This document shows positions 5,718 through 5,999 of a DNA stretch of 5,999 nt, in pieces. This stretch comes from Candidatus Nealsonbacteria bacterium RIFCSPLOWO2_01_FULL_38_120 (GTDB lineage Bacteria > Patescibacteriota > Minisyncoccia > Minisyncoccales > GWA2-38-27), in NCBI GenBank assembly GCA_001821475.1, contig MHMF01000032.1, forward strand, positions 1-5,999. The letters run 5' to 3'. The notes beneath the pieces are model-generated. The model saw only the letters and a list, made by a program, of their open reading frames with translations, had not been told where the DNA came from and did not search any database. Numbering within the stretch: position 1 is the first letter of the stretch; every line of letters begins with the position of its first letter. The translations under genes and the position numbers were made by a program.

Positions 5718-5782
5718 CCTTCGCCTTACGAAGGAGAATAACCCTTCCGTAGCCCCGCCCTCAATTGATGGCGGGACGAAGG
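5718..5782. repeat. Two palindromic hairpins between the S1 terminator and the insertion sequence
   Basis: The first is CCTTCG-CCTTA-CGAAGG (5718-5734). The second is larger: CCTTC..GT (5743-5750) pairs with ACGAAGG (5776-5782), then CCCGCC (5754-5759) with GGCGGG (5770-5775), enclosing a self-complementary TCAATTGA (5761-5768). CCTTC/GAAGG units recur four times. These GC-rich palindromes stand out from the A/T-rich surroundings and look like interspersed repeats rather than terminators. No gene is seen in 5654-5852. Confidence 0.6.
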
Positions 5783-5817
5783 ATGGTATTCAATTATGGA
5801 AGTTCCGCTATGCAAAA

Positions 5818-5845
5818 GATGAGATACATAGGTAACACCTCTACA
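5818..5845. repeat. Probable insertion-sequence terminal repeat, outward-facing partner or remnant
   Basis: The reverse complement of 5818-5845 begins TGTAGAGGTGTTAC and continues CTATGTATCTCAT; it aligns with 5863-5890 (TGTATAGTGGTGTTAC, then TATGAATCTCAT) with few mismatches and small gaps. The two copies are inverted and separated by 17 bp (5846-5862). The left copy therefore has the orientation of a right IS end, or the left end of an inverted copy. No transposase reading frame lies to its left in the window, so it would be a remnant. Confidence 0.55.
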
Positions 5846-5862
5846 CCTAATTATGAAAGGAA

Positions 5863-5999
5863 TGTATAGTGGTGTTACTATGAATCTCATATATATTTTA
5901 CCAGGCGCATCAGCCTTAGCTTCTATGCCTGATATATCAAAAGAAGCCAGGCAAAGGTTGAGATGGATGGATTATTACAGAAAAACAAAGAATGCGTCT
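5863..5999 (+). mobile_element. Left end of an insertion sequence (continues past the window)
   Basis: The element is inferred to start at TGTATAGTGG (5863), because the inverted similarity with 5818-5845 begins exactly there and ends with the TGT...ACA form common in IS3/IS481-type elements. A transposase-like frame opens 17 bp inside. The exact boundary and family need the right end, which lies outside the window. Confidence 0.5.
5880..5999 (+). CDS. N-terminus of a probable transposase/integrase-like protein (cut by window edge)
   Basis: Forty codons are open from ATG at 5880 to the right edge. From residue 16 the translation reads MPDISKEARQRLRWMDYYRK and then TKNAS. From memory this resembles the start of the helix-turn-helix segment of IS481/IS3-like rve transposases in candidate phyla genomes, where an ARxRLKWxDYY stretch precedes a recognition helix and the DDE domain. 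The catalytic domain is not in the window. The start is uncertain: ATG at 5925 (residue 16) would remove a hydrophobic, unrelated-looking leader, while in-frame ATGs at 5862 and 5853 would overlap the terminal repeat. No clear Shine-Dalgarno site decides it. Confidence 0.6.
   Translation, partial: MNLIYILPGASALASMPDISKEARQRLRWMDYYRKTKNAS

Overview
The window looks like a piece of a Candidate Phyla Radiation (Patescibacteria, probably Parcubacteria-like) chromosome. This is inferred from several things: low GC, a compact gene set with weak or absent Shine-Dalgarno sites, a short four-domain S1 protein, a small bitopic membrane protein of a type I associate with these genomes, and gaps filled with low-complexity A/T-rich repeats. 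All complete genes read well in the standard bacterial code and use TAA stops; TGG encodes Trp and no UGA recoding is needed.

Layout. Positions 1-4225 hold four genes on the minus strand. In order of transcription they are a degenerate metallo-beta-lactamase-fold protein (4225-3587), an 83-residue membrane protein (3459-3208), DNA gyrase subunit A (3123-583), and the N-terminal 135 codons of a class I SAM-dependent methyltransferase (405-1, running off the left edge). A good extended -10 promoter at 4404-4376 could drive this set. Positions 4532-5653 hold a plus-strand four-domain S1 RNA-binding protein, probably ribosomal protein S1, followed by a clear intrinsic terminator at 5690-5712. From 5863 to the right edge lies the left end of an insertion sequence with the start of its transposase.

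Regulation and structure. The divergent gap 4226-4531 (306 bp) is the most structured region. It contains an inverted repeat with two internal hairpins in the minus-strand leader, and a 54-bp palindrome (4425-4478) centred between the -35 boxes of the two predicted divergent promoters, which is where an operator would be expected. Three minus-strand gaps each carry an imperfect inverted pair of A/T-rich repeats abutting gene ends, and a related short-repeat run sits inside gyrA, in frame.

The genes are mainly housekeeping (DNA topology, translation). I see no CRISPR array, tRNA, rRNA or defence cassette, and no convincing undescribed multi-gene system. The points most worth following are the palindrome between the divergent promoters, the loss of metal ligands in the MBL-fold protein, the repeat inside gyrA, and the back-to-back IS ends at 5818-5890.
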